Source: Anderseniella sp. (GTDB taxonomy: Bacteria; Pseudomonadota; Alphaproteobacteria; Rhizobiales; Aestuariivirgaceae). From it: a DNA stretch of 64,000 nt. Below the pieces are notes generated by a model that saw nothing but the letters and a program-made list of their open reading frames with translations, was not told the DNA's origin and searched no databases. The translations under genes were made by a program, and so were the position numbers. The DNA lies in assembly GCA_028289645.1 (NCBI GenBank), contig JANQOK010000016.1, positions 62,001 to 126,000 of the forward strand. Reading direction: 5' to 3'. How positions within the stretch are numbered: position 1 is the stretch's first letter; the number at the start of each line of letters is the position of its first letter. Of this stretch, positions 42,958 through 52,682 are shown piece after piece.

Positions 42958-43833
42958 ATGCCCGCCAGCTTGTCTTCATCCCAGATCGCCGCCTACCGGA
43001 ATGATGGTTTTCTGTTTCCTGTCGACGTTTTGACAGCGGACAGGGCCAAATCCCTGCGGTCTGACATCGAAACACTGGAGCAGGCATATCCGGACGGATC
43101 GCTGCCACAGCCGATTTCACAGTATTTCCGCGTCGGCGCACACGTTGTTATACCATTGATGGCGGAAATCGCGAAAACACCGGCCGTGTTGGACGCCGTC
43201 GAGTCGATACTTGGACCTAATTTGCTGGTCTGGTCATGCGAATTGTTCATCAAGGAACCAAACACCAGCAAGATCGTGTCTTGGCACCAGGATCTCACCT
43301 ATTGGGGAATGGGTGAGACGGATGATCAGCTGACCGCCTGGATTGCCTTGTCACCGGCGACACCACAATCCGGCTGCATGAAATTCGTCGCCGGCTCGCA
43401 CAATAGCCGCATCGTGGAGCACCGGGATACATTCCATGAAGACAACCTTCTATCGCGTGGGCAGGAAATCGCGGTTGAGGTTGATGAAACCACGGCAACC
43501 GACATTGTCCTGCAGCCCGGGCAAATGTCCCTGCACCACGGCCGCATGTTCCATGCATCAGGTCCAAACAACTCAGATGACCGGCGTATCGGGTGTGCCA
43601 TACGGTACGTGACACCGGGCGTAAAACAACTGATAGCGGAACGCGATTACGCCATGCTGGTGCGCGGTTGTGACAGCGAGCGCAACTGGATCAATGTCGC
43701 GCCACCGTCAGACCCGTTCAACGACGACGCCATGGCGCTGTACGCCCGGATTCGCCGTGACCAGTCCGTTGCACTTGCCCAGGGAGCAGCACAGCAGGTC
43801 GGTCTTTATGCTGACACAGAAAACAGGATGTAG
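42958..43833 (+). CDS. PhyH-family Fe(II)/2-oxoglutarate dioxygenase, PhnY-like
   Basis: 291 residues. The iron triad is visible: His110 and Asp112 in SWHQDLTYWG and His199 in MFHASGPNNSDDRR, with Arg210 likely binding 2-oxoglutarate. AGGAGG at 42946-42951 sets the ATG. It lies 6 bp before an HD-domain oxygenase gene. PhnY (2-aminoethylphosphonate hydroxylase) is a PhyH-family protein paired with HD oxygenase PhnZ, so this pair may oxidise a phosphonate or a related amino compound. No phosphonate transporter is adjacent, so the substrate is open. Confidence 0.75.
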   Translation: MPASLSSSQIAAYRNDGFLFPVDVLTADRAKSLRSDIETLEQAYPDGSLPQPISQYFRVGAHVVIPLMAEIAKTPAVLDAVESILGPNLLVWSCELFIKEPNTSKIVSWHQDLTYWGMGETDDQLTAWIALSPATPQSGCMKFVAGSHNSRIVEHRDTFHEDNLLSRGQEIAVEVDETTATDIVLQPGQMSLHHGRMFHASGPNNSDDRRIGCAIRYVTPGVKQLIAERDYAMLVRGCDSERNWINVAPPSDPFNDDAMALYARIRRDQSVALAQGAAQQVGLYADTENRM

Positions 43834-43839
43834 CTTGCC

Positions 43840-44478
43840 ATGACCGAACAAACACCAACCGTCCAGTTCACGGAAATGAAGCATGGTACGCGAGATGAGT
43901 ATCTGATGCTGCGCGAAATGGAAAAGGCGCATGTGAAACTGACGCCGGACCGGATACTGAAAGCCTTGCGCGACCAGCAGGATGAAACCATCGAAGGCTA
44001 CAAGATCACCCGGCTGGAGCACGGCCTGCAGTCAGCCAGCCGCGCATGGCGAGACGGTGCCGACATCGACTGGGTGGTCGGCGCTGTGCTGCACGATATC
44101 GGTGACGGGCTGGCGCCGCAAAACCATGACGAGTTTGCCGCCGCAATCGTGCGCCCGTTCCTGCGCGAGGAAGTGACGTGGTGCGTCCACCACCACGGCG
44201 CGTTCCAGATGGTGTACTACGCCCATCACTATGACTGGAACCAGTTTGAACGGGACAAGTTCGCCGGTCACCCCTACTTCCAGTCATGCGTCGATTTCTG
44301 CGAATTCTGGGACCAGGCCAGCTTCGATCCCGATTACGATACGCTGCCGCTCGATTTCTTCGAACCGATGATCCGGGAAGTGTTTGCCCGGCATCCTTAT
44401 GCGGACACCACCGTTCAGCCCGGTGTGAAGAGCCCGCTGCGCGACGAAGGCGTCGCAGCGCAGCGCGCCGCGGCGTAA
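43840..44478 (+). CDS. HD-domain oxygenase, PhnZ-like
   Basis: 212 residues. Diiron HD ligands line up with PhnZ and TmpB: His61 in LEHGLQSA, His85-Asp86 in AVLHDIGD, His96 in QNHDEF, His117-119 in CVHHHGAF and Asp158 in FCEFWDQAS. The LEHGLQ helix followed by RDGADIDW is very close to the PhnZ pattern. Mixed-valence HD oxygenases cleave C-P or C-C bonds next to a hydroxyl made by the partner dioxygenase. It starts 6 bp after the PhyH gene and ends 4 bp from the convergent old-yellow-enzyme gene. Confidence 0.72.
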   Translation: MTEQTPTVQFTEMKHGTRDEYLMLREMEKAHVKLTPDRILKALRDQQDETIEGYKITRLEHGLQSASRAWRDGADIDWVVGAVLHDIGDGLAPQNHDEFAAAIVRPFLREEVTWCVHHHGAFQMVYYAHHYDWNQFERDKFAGHPYFQSCVDFCEFWDQASFDPDYDTLPLDFFEPMIREVFARHPYADTTVQPGVKSPLRDEGVAAQRAAA

Positions 44479-44482
44479 ACCG

Positions 44483-45622
44483 TTACCGTAAACCCAGCTT
44501 GTTCAGCAGCCGGTCACGGCGTTCAAGCCACCAGCCTGCCTCCTGTGGCCAGTGCCGGAATCCGGCATCGGCCTCAAGCACTGACCTTGCTGTCAGCGGC
44601 CAGTTCGGGTCAGCCAGCACTTCCCGCGCCAGCGCGACCATGTCAGCCGAACCATCGGCAACAATTCGCTCTGCAGTTTCCGCATTCCAGATGAACCCGA
44701 CCGCCATCGCGTCCATTTCGGCCTCAGCCTTGACCTGAGCTGCAAAAGGCGCCTGGAACGCCTCTGCCAACTGCATGCGGCGCGGCCGCTCGCGCCCGCC
44801 AATACCGCCACTGGAACAGTCGATCATGTCGACACCGCAGGATTTGAGCATCCTGGCCAGTTCCACCGTGTCGCCGGCTTCCCAACCGCCATCCACCCAG
44901 TCGGTGCAGGACAGTCTGAAAACCAGTGGCATGTCATCCGGCAGGTTCGCCCTGACGGACTGCGCGACTTCGCCTGCAAACCGCATTCTGTTGCTGCGCG
45001 ACCCGCCATAACCGTCGCCGCGCTGATTGGAGACCGGCGAATAGAACTGATGCACCAGAAACCCGTGCGCGGCGTAGACCTCGACCACTTTGAACCCGGC
45101 AGCGACAGAGCGCTTTGCAGCGGCACCGAATGCCGCCACCACATCCGCAATGTCGTTGAGCGACATTTCCTGCGGCACCGGCCAGCCGTCCGCGTAAACC
45201 AGTGGCGATGGCGCAATCGCAGTCCAGGCCGCTTCGTTGCGCAACGACATGTCCTCGCCGTCAACCGGCGTCTCGCCATGCCACGGCCGTCTCTCGGACG
45301 CCTTCCGGCCGGCATGGGCCAGCTGTACTCCGGGCACTGCTCCTTCGGCAGCCAGAAACCTGTTGATGCGGGCAAGCTCAGCAATCTGGGCATCGTCCCA
45401 CAAACCCAGGTCACCAGGCGTGCGCCGGCCGCGTTCCTCAACTGCAGTTGCTTCACAGAACACCAGCCCGGCACCGCCCAGGGCAAAGCGGCCCAGATGC
45501 ACCATGTGCCAATCGTTTGCGAAGCCGTCTTTTGAGCGGTATTGGCTCATCGGCGAGATAGCGACTCGATTTTTGAAGGTCTGCCCGCGCAAGGTGAAAG
45601 GGCTGAACAGGTGCGATGTCAT
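44483..45622 (-). CDS. NADH:flavin oxidoreductase / old yellow enzyme
   Basis: 379 residues, FMN barrel. Blocks are FKNRVAISPMSQYRSKDG, QLAHAGRKAS, AAHGFLVHQFYSPVSNQR (His-x-x-x-x-x-Phe substrate site) and SCTDWVDGG. It belongs to the YqjM/thermophilic-like OYE branch with Cys at VFRLSC, reducing activated C=C bonds with NAD(P)H. Single gene; the native substrate is unknown. Confidence 0.9.
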   Translation of the reverse strand: MTSHLFSPFTLRGQTFKNRVAISPMSQYRSKDGFANDWHMVHLGRFALGGAGLVFCEATAVEERGRRTPGDLGLWDDAQIAELARINRFLAAEGAVPGVQLAHAGRKASERRPWHGETPVDGEDMSLRNEAAWTAIAPSPLVYADGWPVPQEMSLNDIADVVAAFGAAAKRSVAAGFKVVEVYAAHGFLVHQFYSPVSNQRGDGYGGSRSNRMRFAGEVAQSVRANLPDDMPLVFRLSCTDWVDGGWEAGDTVELARMLKSCGVDMIDCSSGGIGGRERPRRMQLAEAFQAPFAAQVKAEAEMDAMAVGFIWNAETAERIVADGSADMVALAREVLADPNWPLTARSVLEADAGFRHWPQEAGWWLERRDRLLNKLGLR

Positions 45623-45764
45623 GAATTCTCTGTCTGGTGAAATTGGTGATAACGTGTGGATGCCCGTAGTAACATGTCTTGCTGTTGTCCTCTACGCGCC
45701 AGGCGGTCAGTAATGCGTGATCAGGCTCTTTGCCGGCGGTCACCGGCATGCTAGCAAGACGATC

Positions 45765-46922
45765 ATGACCCAAAGCATTACCCATCTGGAAAAACTCATC
45801 TCGTTTAACACCGTCAGCCGGGACTCCAACCTTGCGCTGATCGACCATGTCAGCGACTTGCTGAAACCACTGGGCTTTCGCATCCAGCTGGCCCCCTCGG
45901 AAGACGGCAGGAAGGCGAACCTGTATGCCTCCATCGGCCCCGAAGACGTGGCCGGCGTTGTGCTGTCCGGCCACACAGACGTGGTACCCGTGGAAGGCCA
46001 GGCCTGGTCGTCAGATCCGTTTGTGATGCGGCGCGACAAGGGGCTCTTGTATGGCCGCGGCACGGCTGACATGAAGGGCTTCATTGCCTGCTGCATCGCC
46101 ATGGCGCCGCGTGCCGCCGAACTTAGCGGCAAGTTGTCCGCGCCTATCCATTTCGCGTTTTCCTACGATGAGGAGATCGGTTGTGTCGGCGTGCGCCGCC
46201 TGATCGACATGCTGGAACCGGTGACACCTAAACCGCGATGCTGCATCATTGGCGAGCCAACGCTGATGCAGGTTGTCACCGCCCACAAGGGCAAGGCCGG
46301 CGAACGCGTCACCTGTACCGGTCTGGAAGCCCATTCAAGCCTGGCGCCAACCGCCATCAACGCCGTTCACCTGGCCATTGACCTGATCAATGAAATCCGG
46401 CGGCTGCAAGCCGAGATTGCCGAAACAGGCACCAAGGATGGTGATTACGACGTAGCCTACACGACACTGCACGCGGGCAACCTGCACGGCGGCGAAACCC
46501 TCAACATCGTGCCCAACCTGGCAAAATTCGAATATGAAATCCGGCATCTGCCGGCGGATGACCCGCAAGCGCTTGTCGCCCGCATTCACGCCCGCGCGGA
46601 CGAACTGGTCAAACAAGCACGCACTGTGTTTCCCGGAGCAGACATCAGCTTTGCCCCCGGCACGGCCTACCCGGCGCTCGACACGGCGCCGGATTCGGAG
46701 GTGGTCAATTACGTGAAATCCCTGACCGGCGGCAACTCCACCGGCAAGATCGCCTTTGGCACCGAAGGCGGGCTGTTTCAGACACGGCTGGGCATTCCGA
46801 CCGTTGTATGCGGGCCCGGTTCCATCGGTGTCGCCCACAAACCGGACGAGTATATCGCCGAAACCGAAATGGCGGCGTGCGACAGGATGCTGGAAAAACT
46901 GCTGGACGATCTATGCAATTGA
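45765..46922 (+). CDS. argE: M20-family deacylase, acetylornithine deacetylase type
   Basis: 385 residues. Zinc-enzyme landmarks are LSGHTDVVPVEGQ, GRGTADMKGF, the catalytic Glu pair in SYDEEIGCVG, IIGEPTLMQV and a dimerisation domain including HAGNLHGGETLNIVPN. It removes acetyl from N-acetylornithine in arginine synthesis; related M20 enzymes remove other acyl groups. ATG 45765 is preferred over the upstream 45717. It diverges from the old yellow enzyme. The gene is alone, so the exact substrate remains inferred. Confidence 0.85.
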   Translation: MTQSITHLEKLISFNTVSRDSNLALIDHVSDLLKPLGFRIQLAPSEDGRKANLYASIGPEDVAGVVLSGHTDVVPVEGQAWSSDPFVMRRDKGLLYGRGTADMKGFIACCIAMAPRAAELSGKLSAPIHFAFSYDEEIGCVGVRRLIDMLEPVTPKPRCCIIGEPTLMQVVTAHKGKAGERVTCTGLEAHSSLAPTAINAVHLAIDLINEIRRLQAEIAETGTKDGDYDVAYTTLHAGNLHGGETLNIVPNLAKFEYEIRHLPADDPQALVARIHARADELVKQARTVFPGADISFAPGTAYPALDTAPDSEVVNYVKSLTGGNSTGKIAFGTEGGLFQTRLGIPTVVCGPGSIGVAHKPDEYIAETEMAACDRMLEKLLDDLCN

Positions 46923-47078
46923 ACGGATTCGTTCATTTGTGTATCATATTGAAACACATCGTTAAATCAGCCCCGAGACGTCGAATTGCCGCCGCATTGT
47001 TTCCCCGCAATGTTCACATTCTGGGAGGACGCTTGACCCCAAGACGGCTGTCTTTATTGCCCGAAAGGGAGGTTAGTT

Positions 47079-47525
47079 ATGTTGCGTACCCCTGTAGCGG
47101 CCCTCACCGCCGCGCTCTTACTGACTGCATTCTCCAGCCCTGCGGCACAGGCTGCTGATCCACACTGGTTTTATGACAACGCCGCTGCACCATCGTACAA
47201 CGAGCATTACAATGAGGATCATCGCAGGCACTGGCAGAACCGCCCGGCGTATGATCCCAGGTACTCGGTGTATCAGCGCGAACCTGAGCACAAATACAAC
47301 CGCCCGCACCATCGCGACGATTACGGCAATGGTTCCTACAATGGCCGGCTGTCCTGCCTGCAGGCGGTCGAGGACCTGAAAGATGCCGGTTTCCGGCACA
47401 TCGAGGTCGTCACCTGCCGAAATGGCAACTATGTCTACGATGCCGTGCGCGGACGTGAACCGTGGCGTATCCAGGTCAGCCGGGCCTCTGGTGAGATCAT
47501 CGATGTGGAGCCGCTCGGCGACTGA
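47079..47525 (+). CDS. Small secreted protein, PepSY-like C-terminus
   Basis: 148 residues with a signal peptide (VAALTAALLLTAFSSPAAQA). The mature N-terminal half is rich in His, Tyr, Asn and Asp (NEHYNEDHRRHW, YQREPEHKYNRPHHRDD), a composition often seen in metal-binding or cell-surface proteins. The C-terminal half (EDLKDAGFRHIEVVTCRNGN, then SRASGEIIDVEPLG) resembles a PepSY-type fold with two Cys. GGGAGG precedes the ATG. Unknown function. Confidence 0.65.
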   Translation: MLRTPVAALTAALLLTAFSSPAAQAADPHWFYDNAAAPSYNEHYNEDHRRHWQNRPAYDPRYSVYQREPEHKYNRPHHRDDYGNGSYNGRLSCLQAVEDLKDAGFRHIEVVTCRNGNYVYDAVRGREPWRIQVSRASGEIIDVEPLGD

Positions 47526-47621
47526 CACTGCCATCGCCCTGCCAACGGGAAGCCGCGGGCCGGGTTGACAAGTCGAAGATCAGAACCCACTAACCGCTTT
47601 TCATTTCTCGGGAGCAAGTTG

Positions 47622-48671
47622 GTGAGTTCTGAACCTGGCAATCCGTTTCGCATTGCTGTTGCTGGCGCCGGCCTTATCGGCAAGCGCCACGTGCAGGCTG
47701 TCGATCACTGCGATGCGGCCGCCGTGTCGGCAATCGTGGACCCGGACCCGGCGACTGCAGATTTTGCAGACAGCATTGGCTGTGACTGGTACGCATCGAT
47801 CTCCGACATGCTCTGCGCCGGCCGCCCTGACGGGGTGATCATTGCCACCCCCAACCAGATGCATGTGGACAACGGGCTGGAGTGTGTTCGCGCTGGTATA
47901 CCTGTTTTGGTGGAAAAGCCAATTGCCGACAGTGCCGCCAGTGCCGCGCAATTGGTGGCCGAGGCGGCTGATCTGGACGTACCGGTGCTTGTCGGACATC
48001 ACCGGCGGCACAATCCGCTGATCAGCGCCGCCCGACAAAAAATCATGGGTGGGGCCATCGGTGACATCGTGGCTGTGCACGCTACCTGCTGGCTCTACAA
48101 GCCGGACGACTATTTCAATGTGGCTTGGCGCACAAGGCGAGGTGCCGGACCGGTATTCATCAACCTGATCCACGACGTTGATCTGTTGCGCTATCTGGTC
48201 GGCGAAGTGATTTTTGTGCAGGCGGCGGACTCCACCCATGCCCGCCGGCACGACGTCGAAGACACCGCCGCCATTATCGTCGGTTTTTCAAATGGCGCAC
48301 TGGGCACGATCAGTGTTTCCGACAGTATCGTTGCACCGTGGAGCTGGGAACTGACGGCTGCTGAAAACCCGGCCTATCCGGAAACAACCGAGACCTGCTA
48401 CTTCATCGGCGGCACGCACGGGTCACTTGAAATACCGAAAGGCAATATCTGGTCCCAGAGCGGTGCGCGCAGCTGGTGGCGGCCAATCGATCAAACTGCC
48501 TACGATACGCCTCCCGGCGATCCGCTTGACGCACAGATCGACCATTTCTGCAAGGTGATCGCCGGCACCGAGCTTCCCCTGGTTTCCGGCCTGGAAGGGT
48601 TGAATTCCCTGAAAGTGATCGAAGCCATCAAGGCGTCCGCACGCGATGGCAGCAGAGTTGACCTGCTCTAG
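47622..48671 (+). CDS. Gfo/Idh/MocA-family oxidoreductase
   Basis: 349 residues from GTG 47622 (GGGAG at 47610-47614); the frame to 47565 is a non-conserved leader. The NAD-binding GAGLIGKRHVQAVDHC, the substrate-domain EKPIADSAASAAQL (Glu-Lys-Pro signature) and VGHHRRHNPLI are clear. The family oxidises sugars, inositols or related polyols, or reduces the ketones. The acetylornithine-type deacylase upstream is separate, and no sugar operon is present. Confidence 0.87.
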   Translation: MSSEPGNPFRIAVAGAGLIGKRHVQAVDHCDAAAVSAIVDPDPATADFADSIGCDWYASISDMLCAGRPDGVIIATPNQMHVDNGLECVRAGIPVLVEKPIADSAASAAQLVAEAADLDVPVLVGHHRRHNPLISAARQKIMGGAIGDIVAVHATCWLYKPDDYFNVAWRTRRGAGPVFINLIHDVDLLRYLVGEVIFVQAADSTHARRHDVEDTAAIIVGFSNGALGTISVSDSIVAPWSWELTAAENPAYPETTETCYFIGGTHGSLEIPKGNIWSQSGARSWWRPIDQTAYDTPPGDPLDAQIDHFCKVIAGTELPLVSGLEGLNSLKVIEAIKASARDGSRVDLL

Positions 48672-48675
48672 GGCC

Positions 48676-50490
48676 CTAGTCGTTTGAGTAGCCGTGGATC
48701 TCCGCCCATTTGAGCAGTGTCGGCAGCACCGGGACCATGTGGGCGCGATACCGCCGCCAGCGGCCTTCCGCGCGGCTGTAGATCGGCTGCGACACCTGAT
48801 GGTAACTCGGAGTGCCGATGCGTTTTCTATCGACTGCCGTGGACATGTAGTCCGCCATGGAGTCTTCCCATTCAAGCTCAAGGAATCTGAGCACCTCACC
48901 CACGGATTCCGCGAAATCGCCGACAATCTGTTCGTATTTCACCACATGAACCGGCAGGTTGAGAGCCCCGGTGTAGGTGTGCCACAACGACATTACCTTG
49001 TCGTAACATAGCGCCGCACTCTTCAGGTCAAGGAAGTTAGCCATGGCATTGTTGAGCCTGAAATCCTGCATGAAGCAGCTCAGCACACAGTCACAGGGAT
49101 GCCGCAGGACCAGCAGGAATTTCGCGTCCGGGAAAACCTTGCTGACCAGGCCGGTCTCGACAATATTGAGCGGCAGCTTGTCAATCACGACGTCACCCTT
49201 GGTGGCCGGTTCAGGCAAATGACTGTCGAGCCCTTTCATGTAAGCCCCACGCAACTCATTTATCTGCTCCACGGTCAGATCCTCGTGATTGGGCAGGCCG
49301 CCTGTGCGCCAGCTTGCTGCCAGCTTGACCATCTCATGGACCAACGGTTTTTCTTCAACGACCGAGATGCGGCTGTGAGACAACAGGATTGTATCCAGTA
49401 AGGTTGTCCCGGAACGCGGGAAACCAACAAGAAACACCAGTTGCGGCGCATCTGTTCTCGCAACCTTTTCGGTTGATCCGGAGCGGCGCACAGACTTGTA
49501 GACGGTTTCCAGATCATCCAGCCTACCGATGAATTTACCCGGCTCCAAACCGCGCCCTCCAACCGCCTTTGCGGCCCAGATGTTGGCCTCAACCATGGCC
49601 TCATACGCTGCCTGCGAGTCTTCAAGACGATCACATATGTCACCCAGCAAATACCAGTAGGCGGAGTTCAGCCGTGCCTGTCCGGGATGGAAGTTCGTAA
49701 TGCACGACAATAAATCCCGCGCACCCTCCAGGTCCTTGTCGCGGCGCAGCAGTTGCACCTGCCTGACGACGATCCTGATATCGTCCTGCCGGCATACGCG
49801 TCGCGCATGAGCGATGGCCTTCCTGAGCTCTTCGGTCTGGTTCGTCTTCTCGAGCACTTCACAAAGATTGTCATGCGCCTCGACAAACCCGGGCTGCAGC
49901 CGTATGGCGGTGCGAAAACAATCAGCCGCATCGTCAGTCTTTCCCTGCAGGAATAGAACACCCCCCAGGTTATTGTGTCCGGTATGGCTGTTCGGCGAAG
50001 CTGCGACCAGTTGCCTGAACAGCTTTTCCGCCATCCCCAACTCGCCAAGTCCGCGCAGAACAGTTGCCATGTTGAACAGGACATCGGGGTCATCCGGCTT
50101 AATCTTCAGGGCGGTGCGATAGCTGGTCAGTGCGGATTTCAGGTCACCCTTGTCGCGCCACAAATTGCCGAGATTAAAGTGGAAGTCACAATTGTCCGGT
50201 TCCAGGGTGATTGCATTCCTGTAGCTAATGATGGCAGCCTCGTGCGCCCCTTTCTCGGCCGCAATCACACCGTGAACATTGTGAACGATGGCAACCTTGG
50301 GAAAGCTCTGGCAAAGCTGCTGTGCCATCTTGAGGGCGCGATCGAGGTGGCCGGCCTCAAACGCCTCTACGGCGGCGCGCAGGCGACTGTCGAGAGCATT
50401 GGCTGCCTGCATCAGACGACCCTCAACCCGCAATTCATCACAAGTGCCCCTCCACTGGCTAAGTTCCCGGATATTGCCAGATGCTGCCAT
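48676..50490 (-). CDS. TPR protein with C-terminal sulfotransferase domain
   Basis: 604 residues. About six TPR units cover residues 35-260 (for example SYRNAITLEPDN, SYRTALKIKPDD, CFRTAIRLQPGF). A sulfotransferase domain follows (340-600) with the PAPS 5'-phosphate loop in GFPRSGTTLLDTILLSH and a 3'-phosphate segment in LLVLRHPCDCVLSCF. Such fusions occur in bacteria and are related to tyrosylprotein-type sulfotransferases; target unknown. The start may be ATG 50490 or the ATG at 50412. Its stop is 4 bp from that of the convergent Gfo/Idh gene. Confidence 0.82.
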   Translation of the reverse strand: MAASGNIRELSQWRGTCDELRVEGRLMQAANALDSRLRAAVEAFEAGHLDRALKMAQQLCQSFPKVAIVHNVHGVIAAEKGAHEAAIISYRNAITLEPDNCDFHFNLGNLWRDKGDLKSALTSYRTALKIKPDDPDVLFNMATVLRGLGELGMAEKLFRQLVAASPNSHTGHNNLGGVLFLQGKTDDAADCFRTAIRLQPGFVEAHDNLCEVLEKTNQTEELRKAIAHARRVCRQDDIRIVVRQVQLLRRDKDLEGARDLLSCITNFHPGQARLNSAYWYLLGDICDRLEDSQAAYEAMVEANIWAAKAVGGRGLEPGKFIGRLDDLETVYKSVRRSGSTEKVARTDAPQLVFLVGFPRSGTTLLDTILLSHSRISVVEEKPLVHEMVKLAASWRTGGLPNHEDLTVEQINELRGAYMKGLDSHLPEPATKGDVVIDKLPLNIVETGLVSKVFPDAKFLLVLRHPCDCVLSCFMQDFRLNNAMANFLDLKSAALCYDKVMSLWHTYTGALNLPVHVVKYEQIVGDFAESVGEVLRFLELEWEDSMADYMSTAVDRKRIGTPSYHQVSQPIYSRAEGRWRRYRAHMVPVLPTLLKWAEIHGYSND

Positions 50491-50620
50491 CCCGAGGACC
50501 GGTAACCGCGCTCCCGGCGAGCAATTGGCGACTAAGGCCGATGCACCAACACAACCTCTTCACAAGGAGCCCGCTCACGCTACACTATCAAAAAGACAAC
50601 CAGCCGGATTTGCAATAGCC

Positions 50621-52621
50621 GTGACGCCACAAACACCTGCCTACCCGCACCTGTTCAACCCGTTGAAAGTTGGCCGGCAGACACTGCCCAATCGTATCTT
50701 GATGGGATCGATGCATACCGGCCTCGAAGAACAAGGCGTGGAAGGTCTTGCCCGTCTTGCCGCGTTCTATGCCGAGCGCGCGCGCGGCGGATGTTCGTTG
50801 ATGGTGACCGGCGGTTTCTCGCCAAACTCGGAAGGCCGGCTGGGCAGTGAGGGCGGGTATCTGGTTGACGAAGATGCCGAACATCACCAGCAGGTGACGG
50901 AAGCGGTACACCGCGATGGTTCACGCATACTGTTGCAGCTGCTGCATGCCGGCCGGTATGGCTACCACACCGACATCGTGGCGCCGTCCGCCATTCGCGC
51001 GCCGATCAACAAGAACACACCGCGCGAAATGGATGAGGACGATATCCAGCGCACCATCGCCGATTATGCGCGCGCCGCACAGATAGCCCAGGCTGCCGGA
51101 TATGATGGCGTGGAACTGATGGGATCGGAAGGATACCTGATCAACCAGTTCACCGCACCGCGCACCAACAAGCGCACCGACAGATGGGGAGGGTCATTTG
51201 AAAACCGTGCCCGGTTCCCGGTCCAGGTGATCAAGGCGGTGCGGGCGGCCACCGATCCGCAGTTCATCATCATGTACCGGTTGTCAGTGCTCGACATTGT
51301 CGAGGACGGCAGCCCGTTTGAAGAAGTCGCGCAACTGGCCAGACTGGCCGAGGCAGCCGGGGCCGATGTTCTCAACTCAGGTATCGGCTGGCACGAGGCC
51401 CGCATCCCGACCATTGCCCAGGCCGTGCCGCGGGCCGGATGGACATGGGCCACGAAGAAGCTGATGGGCACGGTATCGATACCGCTCATCGCCACAAATC
51501 GCATCAACACACCGGAAACAGCCGAACAGGTGATTGCGGACGGTGACGCCGACATGGTGTCGATGGCGCGGCCATTCCTGGCCGATGCAGGTTTTGCGGA
51601 CAAGGCGCGGCATGGAACGCCGGAACAGATCAACACCTGCATAGCCTGCAACCAGGCCTGCCTCGATCACTATTTCAAAGGCAAGGACGCCACCTGCCTG
51701 GTCAATCCGCGCGCCTGCCGGGAAACCATGCTGACCTGGAAGGTGGCGGAACAGGCGCGCAAGATTGCCATTGTCGGCGCCGGGGTCGCCGGATTGTCAT
51801 GCGCGGTGACAGCAGCGGAACGCGGCCATGATGTCACCCTGTTCGAGGCGGCCGGCCAGATCGGTGGCCAGTTTCTGCTGGCCCGGCATATCCCCGGCAA
51901 GGAGGAGTTCAACGAAACGCTGCGCTATTACCGCAACAGGGCAGAAGCGTTCGGCGTGTCGGTAAAGCTCAACACGCGCGCCGATGCAGCTGCTCTTGCA
52001 GGTTTTGACGAAGTGGTCATGGCCACTGGCGTCAAGCCGCGTGTGCCCGACATCGACGGCATCGACCATCCCTGCGTCATGACCTATGAGGACCTGTTGT
52101 CCGGCGCCCGAGAGCCGGGCAAGCGCGTCGCCGTGATCGGTGCCGGCGGTGTCGGGGTCGATGTGGCGGTGCACCTGGTCGAACGCGGGCTCAGCAGCCA
52201 TCTCGACCCGGCACAATTCCGCGCTACATGGGGTGTCGCCGAGGACGCTGCCGATCATGAGCCGGCGCACGATGTGGTGCTGCTGCAGCGCTCAACGGGC
52301 AAAATGGGCTCAGGGCCCGGCAAGACAACCGGATGGGTGCACCGGCTGGTGCTGCTGCGCGCAAACACCGAAATGATTGCCGACGTCAGCTATCGCCGGA
52401 TCGACGATGACGGCCTGCACATCTCGGTCGGCGGCAAGGACCGGCTGATCGAATGCGACAGCATCGTGCTGTGCGCCGGCCAGTTGTCAGTCAACGCGCT
52501 GGCTGATGAGTTGAAAGCCGATGATCGTCCGGTGCACGTCATCGGCGGCGCGAGCTTCGCCGGCGAACTGGACGCCCAGCGCGCCATCGAGGAAGGCACA
52601 CTGCTGGGTGCGCGACTGTGA
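50621..52621 (+). CDS. fadH: FadH-type NADPH 2,4-dienoyl-CoA reductase (OYE + FAD/NAD domains)
   Basis: 666 residues from GTG 50621, close to the FadH length. Domains: FMN barrel (1-340, NRILMGSMHTGLEEQG, SEGYLINQFTAPRTNKR), a 4Fe-4S cluster segment CIACNQACLDHYF...CLVNPRAC, FAD-binding AIVGAGVAGLSCAV and NAD-binding AVIGAGGVGVDVAV. It reduces 2,4-dienoyl-CoA in beta-oxidation of unsaturated fatty acids. Dimethylamine/trimethylamine dehydrogenases share the layout, but the cluster segment and LVNPRAC match FadH best. The frame back to 50288 is a shadow of the opposite TPR gene. Confidence 0.9.
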   Translation: MTPQTPAYPHLFNPLKVGRQTLPNRILMGSMHTGLEEQGVEGLARLAAFYAERARGGCSLMVTGGFSPNSEGRLGSEGGYLVDEDAEHHQQVTEAVHRDGSRILLQLLHAGRYGYHTDIVAPSAIRAPINKNTPREMDEDDIQRTIADYARAAQIAQAAGYDGVELMGSEGYLINQFTAPRTNKRTDRWGGSFENRARFPVQVIKAVRAATDPQFIIMYRLSVLDIVEDGSPFEEVAQLARLAEAAGADVLNSGIGWHEARIPTIAQAVPRAGWTWATKKLMGTVSIPLIATNRINTPETAEQVIADGDADMVSMARPFLADAGFADKARHGTPEQINTCIACNQACLDHYFKGKDATCLVNPRACRETMLTWKVAEQARKIAIVGAGVAGLSCAVTAAERGHDVTLFEAAGQIGGQFLLARHIPGKEEFNETLRYYRNRAEAFGVSVKLNTRADAAALAGFDEVVMATGVKPRVPDIDGIDHPCVMTYEDLLSGAREPGKRVAVIGAGGVGVDVAVHLVERGLSSHLDPAQFRATWGVAEDAADHEPAHDVVLLQRSTGKMGSGPGKTTGWVHRLVLLRANTEMIADVSYRRIDDDGLHISVGGKDRLIECDSIVLCAGQLSVNALADELKADDRPVHVIGGASFAGELDAQRAIEEGTLLGARL

Positions 52622-52682
52622 CGGAAGCGCACAATGGCAAGTCTCAGGTTTGAGATGTTTGGATGACAGCTTCAGCACTGCA

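Noticed and set aside
47565-47621. Upstream start of the Gfo/Idh gene
   Set aside because: GTG 47622 has GGGAG at the right distance, and the upstream residues are not conserved-looking.
50288-50620. Upstream extension of the FadH-type gene
   Set aside because: It is a shadow of the opposite TPR-sulfotransferase gene; the family start fits GTG 50621.
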